DNA of 64,000 nt from Rachicladosporium sp. CCFEE 5018 (Eukaryota > Ascomycota > Dothideomycetes > Cladosporiales > Cladosporiaceae), in assembly GCA_002077045.2 (NCBI GenBank), contig KZ111158.1, positions 550,210 to 614,209 of the forward strand, written 5' to 3'. Each line of letters begins with the position of its first letter. Position 1 is the first letter of the stretch. The notes below the pieces were generated by a model. The model was given only the letters and a program-made list of their open reading frames with translations, did not search any database and had not been told where the DNA came from. Made by a program: the position numbers and the translations under genes. Positions 32,312-42,339 of the stretch are shown here, piece by piece.

Positions 32312-33599
32312 ATGGCTTCTCTAGGACTTGACCCTGACCGTAACAACACGCACCAATCACCTGAAAAAGCAGCAATCCAGCCTTCTTGCGATCCTGAGAA
32401 GGGACCATCGTCGAATTCGCCCACTGTCACCGAATGTAGCCAAGCCGGGGACCTTAAGCCTCGAGGAAAAGAATCCCTGTACAAAGGACTTGGATGACTG
32501 GATCGCCTTTTGGCACTTTGGATCCCTCTAGCCATCATCGTCGGAATTCTGATAGGCAATTATGTGGACGGTGCGGAAGCGACCCTGCAGAAAGGGAAAT
32601 TTGTGCAAGTTTCAGTACCGATCGGTAAGCCAACCATGCGCTCGCCTCTGCTAAACGACTCGCTAAATGCAGTGACAGCTGTGATGATATACCCGATCTT
32701 GTGCAAAGTGCAGTATGAAACATTGCATCTCGTCTTTCGAAAGCGCGCTATATGGATTCAGCTAGGCTTTCGCATTCTGATGAACTGGATTGTCGCGCCA
32801 TTCTTACTGCTCGCTCTTTCCTGGGCCTTCCTGCCCGACGAATCAGGCCTGCGCGAAGGTCTCATACTCGTTGGACTGGCTCGTTGCATTGCTATGGTAC
32901 GTTAGACAAGCTAAATGCGCATGGGTATATGCTACGGGCTTCTAGGTACTTATCTGGACAGGTCTCGCAGGCGCAGACGAAGAATACTGCGCTATTCTTG
33001 TCGCTGTCAATTCGATCCTTCAAATGGTGTTGACAGCACCCTTAGCGGTATTTTTCCTGAGAGTCATCTCAGGGTCAACCACAACAATTCAGATTGAGTA
33101 CGGCGTCGTTGCCACGAGCGTCGGTGTTTTCCTGGGGATACCACTAGGAGCTGCCATCGTAACACATCTTGCCATTCGCGCAGTAAGCGCAAGTTGGTAT
33201 CAGAACGTCTTCCTCAAGTGGATCGCACCATGGTCACTCATTGGACTGTTATACTCCATTTTAGTGCTCTTCGCATCGCAGGGTCGGAAAGTCGTGCACC
33301 AGATTGTGTCAGTGGTTCGCGTTGCGCACCGCTCATTGTCTACTTTCTTCGCTATTTTCTCGTTCACGCTATTTGTGACGCACAAGCTTGGATTTGGATA
33401 CAAATTGGCGGCGACTCAGACTTTCACCGCTGCAAGCAACAACTTCGAATTAGCGATCGCTATCGCTGTGGCAACATATGGGCCAAACTCTGATCAGGCG
33501 CTGGCTACTATGGTGGGGCCACTTGTTGAGGTGCCGGTGCTGTTAGCCCTTGTATATTTAGTGAAATGGGTAGCAAGGCGGAGAGAGTGGAAGGACTGA
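32312..33599 (+). pseudogene. acr3: ACR3-type arsenite permease, copy 2, nonsense-interrupted
   Basis: Full-length copy of the arsenite efflux permease gene, here with its start (ATG 32312, MASLGLDPDRNN). Exon 1 is 32312-32896, intron 32897-32945 (49 nt), exon 2 32946-33599; the frame totals 413 codons, a normal length for ACR3. Codon 62 is TGA (32495-32497), directly before LDRLLALW at the start of the first membrane helix. Downstream of it the frame is open for 351 codons and keeps the essential TM4 Cys in LARCIAM and the FTAASNNFELAIA region. The local HRSLSTF patch (33326-33347) arises from compensating -1/+1 shifts, since the neighbouring frame there reads APLIVYF as in other ACR3 proteins. 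Identical in copy 1. If UGA (followed by C, a leaky context) were read through, a near-complete permease would be made; otherwise the gene is dead. Confidence 0.88.
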
Positions 33600-33857
33600 G
33601 CCATCGACGTAACCACCGAATCTCCGTCCAGTATGTCCTCCTCGTCCATCTTCCGTCCCTTCGCCTTGGAAGTCCCCCGGGTGGCAACAACCTCTCCAGC
33701 CCCGTCTGGACGAGGGCTCGCTTGAACAAGAGACGACATGGAGTAACCCTAAGAGCGCAAGCAAAGCCAGGAAATTTGTGTCAACACCATCCCGCATCAT
33801 TCCACTCCCTGCAACCGCACTCTTAGCCGAGTGGAAGCCGATCGAGCTACAAAGCCC
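33600..33857. other. Convergent intergenic spacer, copy 2
   Basis: Between the ACR3 and PCA1-like stop codons; identical to 1256-1513 and probably the two 3' UTRs. Confidence 0.6.
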
Positions 33858-36800
33858 TCAGTAGTCTCTACGAAACCACTTCAACTGCAGCGCTACTAGA
33901 ATAACAGGCAAGACGCTCACAATTTCGCCCAGCCTAGCGTACTGCGGCGGAATGCGCGCATTCACAAATGCGCCAGCAGCAAATAATATCGCAAAGAGAT
34001 TGTAGACAAACGACCAAGCAAAGTTCAGAGATACTCGGTGCATAGCCGCGCGCGAGAGATCTAGCGCTACCAGGACACCAGTCAAGGCAGGACGCAAGAG
34101 CACAACATCTGCAGCAGCCTGAGACACATCGCTTCCGCTGCTCATGTGCACGCCAACATCGGCGCAAGCCAGTGCGATGGCGTCGTTGGTGCCGTCACTA
34201 CAGAAGAGGGTGTGGACGCGTTTGTCTGTGGCCAAAGCCGCCATGTACTCTTGCTTGTCACCGGGCGTGCATTTGGATCGCACATTTGTGATGGGTACGG
34301 CTAGTTCTGCAGCCACGGCATCCGTCGCTCCTGCGTCGTCCCCGCTGACAATTGAGATGGCAATCTTGCGCTTCTTGAGCTCGGCGAGAACACGTCTGGC
34401 TTCCGGGCGAATGCGGTCATGGAGCCCAAACAGCGCTGTAGGTACACCTTCGACGGTGACGCCGAAGACAGTGAGTCTAGCATCAAGTAGGCGTCGTGCC
34501 TCGGGCAGATTCTGTAGTGAGAGCCAACGTGTATGCCCACAACGGATCAATTGTCCTCCGTACGTGCCTTCGACTCCTTGGCCGGGAAGGGCCCGCACAT
34601 TCTCCACTTCAGCAGCTTTGATGCCTTTGCTCACCAAATAAGACGAGATTGCCATAGACACCGGGTGCTTACTGTTGCTTGTTAGGCCAAAAACGACAGG
34701 TCTAGCAACTAGATTCGCTCCTAGAAGAATCTCTTCTGCGATACTGAGCTCGCCTGCCGTAAGCGTACCCGTTTTGTCGAAGACCGCATGGGTAACTTTA
34801 CGTGCGCTTTCGAGCGCGACGGCTGTTTTGAAAACGACTCCATTCTTCGAAGCAGCGCCTCCAGCCACGACTGTGACCATAGGTACGCAGAGGCTAATTG
34901 CACACGGGCAAGATACGATCAGTACAGTGATGCTATAAGTGATGGCGGCGACTACCGCCTCGCTGGTGCCCTGATGTCGGACGCGGATGCCCACTACAAT
35001 CCAGATCACGACAGTCAAGAGTGTAAGCACGAGGATCACGGGCACAAATCAGCCAGCAACGATGTCAACCATTTCTTGAGTTTTTGGTTTCTGAAATTTC
35101 GCCTCGTCAACCATTGCTGCGATCGTACTGATGGTGTTATTACCGGGCAGCTTCGTGAGACGAACGACAATGACGCCAGACGTATTAATCGAGCCAGCAA
35201 TTACTGGAGAGCCAGGGCTTTTGTCGATGGGAAGGGCTTCTCCAGTAACCATGGACTCATCGACTTCAGTCGCGCCTATAACAATGATGCCATCCGTAGC
35301 AATCCGCGAATCGGGTGCCACTTTGAAGTGGTCTCCGTATTGAAGAAGCCGAGCATCAATCTCTTCGTCGTTACGACCATCAACGTCGCCCAGCGTAGTT
35401 GTCTGTACTTGAAGGGATCTGATCGAGACGGACTCGACCGCTTTCTGCCTGGCAAAGGCGCTGACTAGGCGGCCAAGCATCACCAGCGTCACGAGTAGAG
35501 TACTTGTCTCGAAAAACTCTCCAGTTTCCAGAGGATGCCCCATGACTAGGTACGCAAAGGCGACGATCGAGAACACGTACGCTGTTGTCGTGCTGAGTAC
35601 AATCAGAAGGTCCATCTCGATGACTCGCGTGAATATCAGAGCCCGTAGGGGGCTGGCGTAGAAACGACCCGCAATGAGAACCTGGACGGCAGTCGCAAGT
35701 GCAAGTGAAACAGAGCCATAGGCTATGGGTCTTGGTGGAATGGGAGCCCAAGCTAGCACGAGGACAGGGATGGTAAGAGCAGCGGAGCCAAGAGTGAACC
35801 AGGCGGTTTCTCGCACGTGCTTTTGCCCATTTTCGAGGTCTGGGGATGTCCTGCAAGCAGCGAGCCGCAGTCGAGTGCCGAATATACCTGCTAGCACAGC
35901 TCTGGCCCCAACGACGTCTGGGTCGAAAGTGATGCGCAAGACGCGCTTGTCTACAGCACTTAGTTGTAGGATCCCCTTTGGATAGTCGCGCTCAGCAAAG
36001 GCCTTCGCATCGCCGTCAATAAGAACATCCAACTCCTGGCCTTCGGTGTTTATACGTTTGCAAGAAAATCCAGTGGACTTTTCCACTGCTTTGATGATCT
36101 CATCTATAGGACTGGCACTATCGTCGAGGTCGAACTCTGCTTTTGACACGACAAGACTAGCGCTGAGGTTGTGGACGCCAGGGATGCCGTGTAGTGCTCT
36201 GAAGAGCTTGGTTTCACAGCTAGTGCAGGTCAATCCTTCGATGGACAGAGACACATGCTGTGCAATCAGACCACCCTTCTCAATATCAGTATCTGTCTTC
36301 GTTTGAGCGCCCACTCTGGTCTGCAGGACAGATGGTCGCACTTGCTCATCACAACAGTCGTTCTCATACGCTGCCTTCGATGGCGCGTCCAGCGTACAGC
36401 TGCTGGAAGTGCAGCAAGAAACACCTTTCGCCTTGGCTGCGCAGGACGTTTCTCCCGCCGTCTCGGCGCGTGATGTTTCGGCGCAGCACTGCTCTTTTTG
36501 AGCACTCGTAACTTCCTGATCACATGCCGTACCAGTCCCTCTAACACAGCTCTTCTCATCCAAGTCGGTACTTGGCGCGCGCAATAGATTGGTCAAGGAA
36601 GAAACTGAACCGGGCCTTGCACGCCCATTCGATCCAGCAAGCCTTGCTTCCTTGCAGCACGGCTGTAGATTGCGCAGGATCAGCTCTCTGCAAATGCAGC
36701 CGACGCTCAGCAGAATACTGGCGAAGTCTTCGCGGGTCTTGCGAGCATGATCTGCGCAAGCATCCCGTTTCCGCTTGCGGGACAGTGCCCCGGAAGCGGT

Positions 36801-37040
36801 TGGTGACGGTGCCGGGGTTCCTGGACATTCGTCGCTCTCGCCACATTCGAGGATACATTGACGATGAGCGATCCTCTGTAGACACGAGTCTACGGACGCC
36901 GATTAGTAGTAACCACAAGCCGTGCCGCTAGGGGAAGGTGTACCGTCACAGCATAGGAGGTCTGCGCCATCACACAAGCGGGAGTCACTGCCATCGCAAA
37001 CTAGGCAGGGCGATGCGGATTTAACGACAGGCGACGTCAT
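33858..37040 (-). pseudogene. PCA1-type P1B heavy-metal ATPase, copy 2, interrupted by one TGA
   Basis: Second copy of the Cys-rich P1B ATPase, identical to 1514-4696. The start is ATG 37040 (MTSPVVKSASPC); exon 1 is 36944-37040, intron 36890-36943 and exon 2 33858-36889. The N terminus is unusually rich in Cys, including CLVC, LLCC, QPCC, QCC, SCC and DCC clusters, as in yeast Pca1, where the Cys-rich N terminus acts as a cadmium-sensing degradation signal. One HMA site (GLTCTSC) follows, then TGEA, CPC, DKTGT and SKHP motifs. The TGA is at 35049-35051 (codon 646), just before FVPVILVL at the base of a membrane helix, so the truncated product would lack the CPC channel and the phosphorylation domain. 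The hinge motif is SDGTNDA. The gene converges on ACR3, forming a metal block with the CrpA-like gene. Confidence 0.88.
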
Positions 37041-38067
37041 GATTGCGCGTGTGTGTGCTTGTGGTCCTGATGTATTGCAAAAGGGAGAGAAGAAGGTCAG
37101 GTGTGGATGTTTGTGTTTGTACAGATAAAGCAGGGACTTTAGACAGCACACGAATCTGGGGATGTCCTGAGCTCACTTCTCCACCGAAACTCGTGAAATC
37201 TCAGATATGACATTAGGTTCAGCCACACTGGTCTTGCCGAAATACTGCGAGTCTTGCCAAAAGTATTGATCTCGACAGTGCGGAACACGGCGCTCCCGTC
37301 CCCGCGCTCGCAACCCCGACAAATCAGAGATGAATTATCGCGCGATATCGGTCAAGCGTGTCAAACAGCCTCAGCTGACGGGGTCTGGGGAACGCCTCTT
37401 CAAAAACTCATGAACAAGCATTAATCGTGGCCAACGAGCCGAAAATCACGTAGGGTGTTACGCTCTTCACGGTGAACCTACCGAATGTTAAATCAGCCTC
37501 GTTAACCTACTTGACCGCCCCTAATTTCGATTGAAGAGCCAAAGCGATAGTGAGCAGCAGCAATGAATCAATTAAGAGAGCAACGCATGTCGCTAGTTGC
37601 AACTTCCTACATCGTCGAACCCGCAAAGAGACGGCTAGATAACAGGGGAACATGTATAACATATCGATTCATGTGCTGTTGGGGGTATTTGTGACATGGA
37701 AGTGCAAAAGTGTCTCGCGACACCGGGTGTTTCTCCTCACAGGGAGTGACGTTAATGTCTTTTCTCGCGTAACAAGCCACGCCATGAGGATATATATTCT
37801 ACAGCAACCCACCCACACATGATATGCCAATATGCCATCCCAGTTCCCATTTCCATGCCCAACAAAACAAAATGGGCTCCCATCTATTGCGTTCCCAGCC
37901 CCCACGGCCAGCCCAAAACGCCGTCGCTGAATCGCGATAAGCATTTTGTGTGTCTTCGTACAGCCATAATGAAAAAGCGTTGTGTCTCATCTACAAGTCT
38001 TCTCCTCGCTCCTCTGTTTCGTTAAGTGGAGATGTGTACCCGCCTGGGGTATGCGTCGCGTGCTCAA
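37041..38067. other. Intergenic region, copy 2
   Basis: Identical to 4697-5723: promoter of the PCA1-like gene and 3' UTR of the kinase gene; nothing else recognised. Confidence 0.5.
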
Positions 38068-41000
38068 TCACTCCTCCGCAATATCCAACCTCCCCCTCTT
38101 CTCCTCTTCACTATCCCTCGTCCTCACCTTCTTCATGGTATTACTACTCCCACTCCTCGAGCTCTTCTTCGAAGCGCGCGAAGCGCCCGTGCCGCGACGA
38201 GCTTTATGCTGCGCCTCTAGCATTGATGAGATACCTGGATTGCGCGGGGAGGAGGAGAAGCTAGTCTTGACGGCGGATTTGCGGCGGCGCATGACGAGCC
38301 CGCCGTCGCTATCGGAGGAGCTCTCGTAGTCGCTGTCGTCGTTGTCGCTGGAGACTGCGACTTCAGGTTCGGCGTCGGCGTCGTTGGCGGAGTCGAGGTC
38401 GTGCGAGAAGGTGACGTTCTGGCCGAGCGTGGTGTCTGAGTCTGAGGTGTGTTTCGCGTCGGACACGTCGAGCGGCATCCCTTCTCTGGGGTCGAATGAC
38501 GAAGCTTCTGAGATGACCGAGGGGATCGAAGGATTCGATATTGACATCGACACCGCTGAGCCAAAGTCAGAAGAGCTCGAGACCAGCGAGGGCAGCATGT
38601 GGGTACCGGGACCAGTTGGACTCATCTCTGTGGGCGAGGTCGATTGCGATAGCTGCATGATGCTCACCCGGCGAGAGTCACCTCTCCGTCGTACCTGATC
38701 GTCAGGACTGGGTGGACATGTGCGGACCTCGGAGGCGTTGGGTGATCGAGGAGACTCCTGATCCTGGCTACCTTCGCGGATGAGCTTTCGTAGGCGCTCG
38801 TCGTCGGCTCGTTGCCATTCTTCTGCTGATGACTCGTTTGGTGCGCTGCGTGGCACTGTCTTGGTATGCGACTCGCGTGATAGACTCTTGATGAGCCCGC
38901 TCATTGAGCGCAGCGATGCTATAGAGGATGTACGGGAGAGTGCGCCAGCACTAGGCCGTAGTCTTCGAGGCGAGGATACCACAGATGGTGCACGCGAGAC
39001 ATTTGGACTGTTGCGTGCACTGCTTCCCGCGCTGTAAGTCGAGCCTTCGCGAAGCGCATCGGGCTGATTGACTTGACCAGTGACAGATGCTTGACTGACG
39101 GCAAGCGTTGGCCCAGCACGAGCGTCGAGTAAATCAGCCGTTGACCGATCTTGTGACCGTCCTCTTCGCTCAGATGTAGGCGATCGAGTGGCAGACTTCT
39201 CTCTAAGCGTCTGGAAGATCTGGCGACCTGCGCCACCGAGGAGACCACCTAGACCAGATCCACCTGGCGATGTCAATACCATCGGATTTTCGGGCACACC
39301 ATGAGAAGGGGGATGCTCCGTCTCATCTTCACCGTCACCAAGCTCGAAATCCGACTGCCTCACAGTACGCATCGACGTATTCGGCGACGTGAGGGTCTTC
39401 ATCCGTTGTAGCTTCGGCATCATCGCTGGCGATGGCGTACTGCGGGAGTTGGCGAGCGAGAGAGCCAGGTCTGGCGGCGGAGTGGTCGAGTCGAAGTACC
39501 CAAGTTCGTGCCTATGGAGTTCGGGACTCGCGACCACGCTCCTCGACAGTGGGTGCTCATGGCCCTCCCTAGAGGCCTTGAGGGCACTGAAGATGGACTC
39601 GTCGCCTCGCACGCTGCTTCGACGCGCATCTTGACTGATGGTACTGCTTGATGAGTGTGCGGAAGGCACAGGCGACACGAGACCAACGCCGGAGCCGCTT
39701 CTACCACGGCCACCGAAGAGTCGGTCTACGCCTTTCTTGATGCCTGAGCGCACGCGTTCAACTAGCGTCAGTGGTACGACGGCTTTGCTGACATCTTCCT
39801 TCGAGACCTCGATCTTGGTGCCTTGACTTGGCCGGGTAGGATCAGTTTCTTCAAGCCACTTCATCAAATTAGGCACATCTGCGACGACCCAAGGATGATG
39901 TCGTACTTCCTCGAGGGTAATGCGTTGTCGCGGATCCTTGATTAGCAGACGGCACAACAGGTCGTGAAGATCATCGTCAATGTCTTCATAGACAAAGTCG
40001 AGCTCATGGCGTCTGCCTACCGTAGATGGCGGGAAGGCACGGCCATGCGACGATGGCCTGGACGTCGTTTTCCGGTTCAAGGGCTGCAGCCGCCGGCGTG
40101 GAATGTAAATCTCTTCATCAGCAATCAGTCGCATCACGACATACTCGTTGTCCACGTATGGCGTACGAGCATATAGCATGCAGAAGAGCGTGATGCCGAG
40201 TGCCCACACATCGATGGCTTTGGTGACCGGGGGCGGGTCATCGGTAGCCTCAGTGATGCACAGCTCCGGGGCGAAGAAGGCAGGCGTGCCGACGGTCTTC
40301 GCAAGCTCCTTCGCCTCATCGTCGAGATCTCTAGCCTCGCTTTCGCTGACCTCCTCGCCTGTATCATCTCCATGTAGTGGACGCCCAAGGTAAGACACAC
40401 CAAAGTCAGAGATCTTGACTCTGTGATCGGTGGTCTGCAGCAGATTTGGTGGCTTGATGTCTCGGTGCACGATACCTTGCGAATGTAAGTACTGTAGGCC
40501 AAGTAGCGTGTCTCGGAAAGCGACGCGAATATTGGGCATGGTCATGCATGGCACGTAGTGTAGCTCGGGGTTGAGATCACTATCCAATACCTCGGCTGCG
40601 ATTTCGAGCATGTTCGCTGTACTGCCAGTCCGACTTTGCCGGGTCTTTCCAGTGTTCCCATGTAGGCTGTTGGCCATGCTGGATGTTCGCGATGGCTCGC
40701 CCGAGCTGAAGTCGTAGGATCCGTACATAGTGCCCTCAAGGCCCGTCGGCGGTCCCGGCGTGTGCGTGCCAACCGGTGTCGATGGTGTGACAGTGTGCGG
40801 CTCATCGGTCTGATGCTCCTCGGTCAAGCTCGAGAACTCGTCACCATGGAGATCCTCCGGATGGGACGGTAAAGGTGAAGGCGCCCGAGACGCTCTTCGC
40901 CCAGTCACAACAGATAGCTTCGACAAGTCCATCCGTGTCGGTGCCGAGTCCGAAGTAGTATGCGAAACCTTTGACATTGTATCATCTTCCGAGTCCTCAC

Positions 41001-42339
41001 TGTCAACCTCACCCTGCATCTCGTTACTCCACACAGCAGGGTTGTCAGACGCCTCTTGCCGAATCTTGCGATGTAGCTTGATCTGCGCCCGTTTCTGTCG
41101 ACGCAGCCGCCTTTGTGCCTCACTCAGCACAGCCTCATCCTCCGCACTGTACGGCGCATCGTAGCCTTCTCGGCGCTCGCGCTCATAGCGCCGAGCCTCG
41201 ACGACTGCAATCTCCTGTGGTGCCTCTGCTCTCCATTGAATCTCACCTCGCTCGACCCACTCGAGCACAATGTAGACTTTCTTCCTGTTCGGATCGTCAA
41301 TGACCTCAAGCAAGCCGACGATATTCGGATGCCGTGCCTTTCGCAAGATAGCAACCTCTTTCTTCACCTTGTCCTCCGCATTGCCAAGCTTGCCTAGGCG
41401 CCTTCGCTTAGAATACCGCTCGACAATCTTGATTGCCACGTAGGTGTTTTGCGAAGTCAGGTCTCGTGCTAGCTTGACCTTGCCGTGTGTGCCTCGACCG
41501 AGCTCGTCAATAATCTCGTATTGATTAATGAGCTTTCGGCCGGAGATGGGATCGACATCGACGTCCACCACATGCGTATCCTTCATAGCCATCTTATGAC
41601 TCGGGTGTAGGAAGGGACTCGGGTAGGTCCCGGGTGACTCGAGTGAATCCCAGTCCTCGGCGGCAGTATTATGCACGAAAGGTTGGAACAGTCCTCCACC
41701 AGGTGTGACAGCAGGCGAGTTGCCCACCGTCCGCGATCCAGTTTGGTGTGCAAAGGCAGACGTGAAGGTATGTATCTGCGAGATGCTGTGACCCGTTGAC
41801 CTCTGCTCCCTAAGCGCAGGTCGGTGGCCACCTCGGTATGGGTATTGCACATCCTGAAGCACCGCGAAGGATTGCGCAGGATACGGCTTCCTAGGCATCG
41901 ACTCTGCTATGGTCTCGAGATTTGCTGTCGCCGGCGTGATAGTCATGGTACTATCCGTGCTCTCCATGCTCTTAACAGTCATATCCGAGAGCTCTCTTTG
42001 CGTAGTCGGACGCTCAGCGTTCGGTGTCATGAAAGGCTGCGGTGACAGGGTTCCGAGTACGTTAGCAGGAGTCGCAGCAGTACTGGAGGGAGAGAAGCGA
42101 GTTGTAGCAGGCGAATCGGCCGCAACAGCATGCATGTCCTCGTACTGCGCATCTGCCTGAGAGTCGAAGTAGCCGTCCGTAGAGTCACCACCAGTGACAG
42201 TCGCAGACGGCGTCAGCAGCTTTACCTGCATCGGGGCCTCTATCCTTGGCGTCGTGTCCTCGCTGCTATGCGCATCGGCATGGCCGCTGTCGTGCTTGGC
42301 CTCCTCCGACCCCTCCATGTCGTAATCGGGTATAGACAT
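38068..42339 (-). CDS. CaMKK / Ssp1-like Ser/Thr protein kinase, intact copy
   Basis: A single exon of 1423 codons from ATG 42339 (MSIPDYDMEGSEE). Residues 1-270 are Ser/Thr/Pro-rich and likely disordered. The kinase domain starts at NQYEIIDELGRGTHGKV (about 275-290), with VAIKIVERYSKRRR as the ATP-binding Lys region. A long insert with a Lys/Arg-rich coiled segment and acidic and Ser-rich parts (about 400-590) separates the lobes. HRDIKPPNLL (about 627), DFGVSYLG (about 645) and GTPAFFAPELC (about 690) complete the active core, which ends near 820. The remaining 600 residues are Ser-rich with many SP/RxxS sites and a basic tail. HRDIKPPNLL and DFGVS with a split domain are typical of fungal calcium/calmodulin-dependent kinase kinases (S. 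pombe Ssp1, yeast Sak1/Tos3/Elm1 group), which activate AMPK/Snf1 in glucose and stress responses. Substrate is inferred from family. Confidence 0.9.
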   Translation of the reverse strand: MSIPDYDMEGSEEAKHDSGHADAHSSEDTTPRIEAPMQVKLLTPSATVTGGDSTDGYFDSQADAQYEDMHAVAADSPATTRFSPSSTAATPANVLGTLSPQPFMTPNAERPTTQRELSDMTVKSMESTDSTMTITPATANLETIAESMPRKPYPAQSFAVLQDVQYPYRGGHRPALREQRSTGHSISQIHTFTSAFAHQTGSRTVGNSPAVTPGGGLFQPFVHNTAAEDWDSLESPGTYPSPFLHPSHKMAMKDTHVVDVDVDPISGRKLINQYEIIDELGRGTHGKVKLARDLTSQNTYVAIKIVERYSKRRRLGKLGNAEDKVKKEVAILRKARHPNIVGLLEVIDDPNRKKVYIVLEWVERGEIQWRAEAPQEIAVVEARRYERERREGYDAPYSAEDEAVLSEAQRRLRRQKRAQIKLHRKIRQEASDNPAVWSNEMQGEVDSEDSEDDTMSKVSHTTSDSAPTRMDLSKLSVVTGRRASRAPSPLPSHPEDLHGDEFSSLTEEHQTDEPHTVTPSTPVGTHTPGPPTGLEGTMYGSYDFSSGEPSRTSSMANSLHGNTGKTRQSRTGSTANMLEIAAEVLDSDLNPELHYVPCMTMPNIRVAFRDTLLGLQYLHSQGIVHRDIKPPNLLQTTDHRVKISDFGVSYLGRPLHGDDTGEEVSESEARDLDDEAKELAKTVGTPAFFAPELCITEATDDPPPVTKAIDVWALGITLFCMLYARTPYVDNEYVVMRLIADEEIYIPRRRLQPLNRKTTSRPSSHGRAFPPSTVGRRHELDFVYEDIDDDLHDLLCRLLIKDPRQRITLEEVRHHPWVVADVPNLMKWLEETDPTRPSQGTKIEVSKEDVSKAVVPLTLVERVRSGIKKGVDRLFGGRGRSGSGVGLVSPVPSAHSSSSTISQDARRSSVRGDESIFSALKASREGHEHPLSRSVVASPELHRHELGYFDSTTPPPDLALSLANSRSTPSPAMMPKLQRMKTLTSPNTSMRTVRQSDFELGDGEDETEHPPSHGVPENPMVLTSPGGSGLGGLLGGAGRQIFQTLREKSATRSPTSERRGRSQDRSTADLLDARAGPTLAVSQASVTGQVNQPDALREGSTYSAGSSARNSPNVSRAPSVVSSPRRLRPSAGALSRTSSIASLRSMSGLIKSLSRESHTKTVPRSAPNESSAEEWQRADDERLRKLIREGSQDQESPRSPNASEVRTCPPSPDDQVRRRGDSRRVSIMQLSQSTSPTEMSPTGPGTHMLPSLVSSSSDFGSAVSMSISNPSIPSVISEASSFDPREGMPLDVSDAKHTSDSDTTLGQNVTFSHDLDSANDADAEPEVAVSSDNDDSDYESSSDSDGGLVMRRRKSAVKTSFSSSPRNPGISSMLEAQHKARRGTGASRASKKSSRSGSSNTMKKVRTRDSEEEKRGRLDIAEE

